64,000 bases of DNA, taken from Dimorphilus gyrociliatus (taxonomy: Eukaryota > Annelida > Polychaeta > Dinophilidae). Shown one piece after another: positions 63,770-64,000 of the stretch (the stretch's first letter is position 1; each line of letters begins with the position of its first letter). The notes beneath the pieces were generated by a model, which saw only the letters and a list, made by a program, of their open reading frames with translations, was not told the origin of the DNA and did no database searches. Location of the stretch: positions 1 through 64,000 of the forward strand of contig CAJFCJ010000053.1 of the NCBI GenBank assembly GCA_904063045.1, read 5' to 3'. Both the position numbers and the translations under genes were made by a program.

Positions 63770-64000
63770 AAGTAGGTAGGAAAAAAATTTAAGAAAAAAA
63801 TTTTTTGAAAATTTTTTGAAAAAATTTTTTCTGTTGGAAATTGTTTTAAATGTCGATTTTGGTGTATTTTTTCTTTGACTGCTTCCCAAAATCAACTGGG
63901 ACTCTTGAAATGTGAGAATCCTGTTTCTCTTTTTTGATTTAGTCAAAAAAAAACCCTTTGCAAAACACAAAAGAAAAAATAGACCTGAGGAACCTAATAG

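Larger units (their letters stand above)
61181..63962 (+). mobile_element. Hammerhead family A element, copy 2
   Basis: Near-identical to 23308-26053, same strand, same two ribozymes (61473-61529 and 63709-63769; unit 2240 nt), same three hairpins, no credible gene. The right terminal repeat ends at CTTTGCAAA, but here it is followed by ACACAAAAG rather than telomere repeats. Confidence 0.82.

Overview
This is a eukaryotic, almost certainly metazoan, AT-rich window. The evidence is introns of about 50-80 nt with GT..AG ends, secreted PAN/Apple, LamG-like and class-C-receptor-like domains, interstitial TTAGGG/CCCTAA telomere repeats, and several animal-type transposable element families (Penelope-like, BEL/Pao, Mutator-like with a FLYWCH finger). 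I cannot name the species. A small-bodied invertebrate with compact introns fits, and a rotifer-like lophotrochozoan is only a guess. A 656-nt N gap lies at 22652-23307.

Left part (1-33 kb). Single-copy-looking host genes are mixed with old repeats. They are a three-exon secreted protein (326-1199), a broken BEL/Pao retroelement on the minus strand (2.8-5.3 kb), LamG-like and PAN-like terminal exons on the minus strand (7.7-9.5 kb), a four-exon 1089-aa receptor with two tandem periplasmic-binding-protein ectodomains and one membrane span (10733-14183), a broken small cysteine-rich secreted gene (14.5-15.0 kb), a multi-exon PAN gene (15.5-16.4 kb), a 330-aa secreted protein (19.65-20.64 kb), a second PAN gene on the minus strand (26.5-27.3 kb) and a cysteine-rich secreted gene (31.9-32.4 kb). 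Penelope-like (PLE) copies lie at 9.9-10.2 and 17.0-19.1 kb.

Middle part (33-52 kb). This is a nest of mobile elements. An intact Mutator-like element with a four-exon 575-aa transposase, terminal inverted repeats and a perfect 9-bp target duplication sits inside an unrecognised ORF family called HX here. To its right come HX plus two hammerhead ribozymes, an element with an OTU-protease ORF, a 5'-truncated PLE with GIY-YIG endonuclease, and an integrase-tail/envelope-like/HX/hammerhead element. The elements between about 37 and 50 kb share one orientation and are separated by CCCTAA tracts that read the same way. That is the pattern expected if each was copied onto a chromosome end from the telomeric G-overhang, 5' truncated, and capped by telomerase.

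Right part (52-64 kb). It holds inverted copies of the OTU-element tail, an irregular array of roughly 350-nt diverged repeats surrounding a 398-aa unrecognised acidic-repeat ORF and its decayed copies, and a 2.8-kb non-coding element that also occurs at 23.3-26.05 kb. Each copy of that element carries two hammerhead ribozymes about 2.2 kb apart and three conserved 65-nt hairpins.

The main system in the window is a set of hammerhead-ribozyme-bearing, telomere-associated retroelements. Eight ribozymes are recognisable by core and stem pairing, in two families. Coding members (integrase/envelope-like/HX) and non-coding retrozyme-like members appear to share the same ribozyme-bearing terminal repeats.
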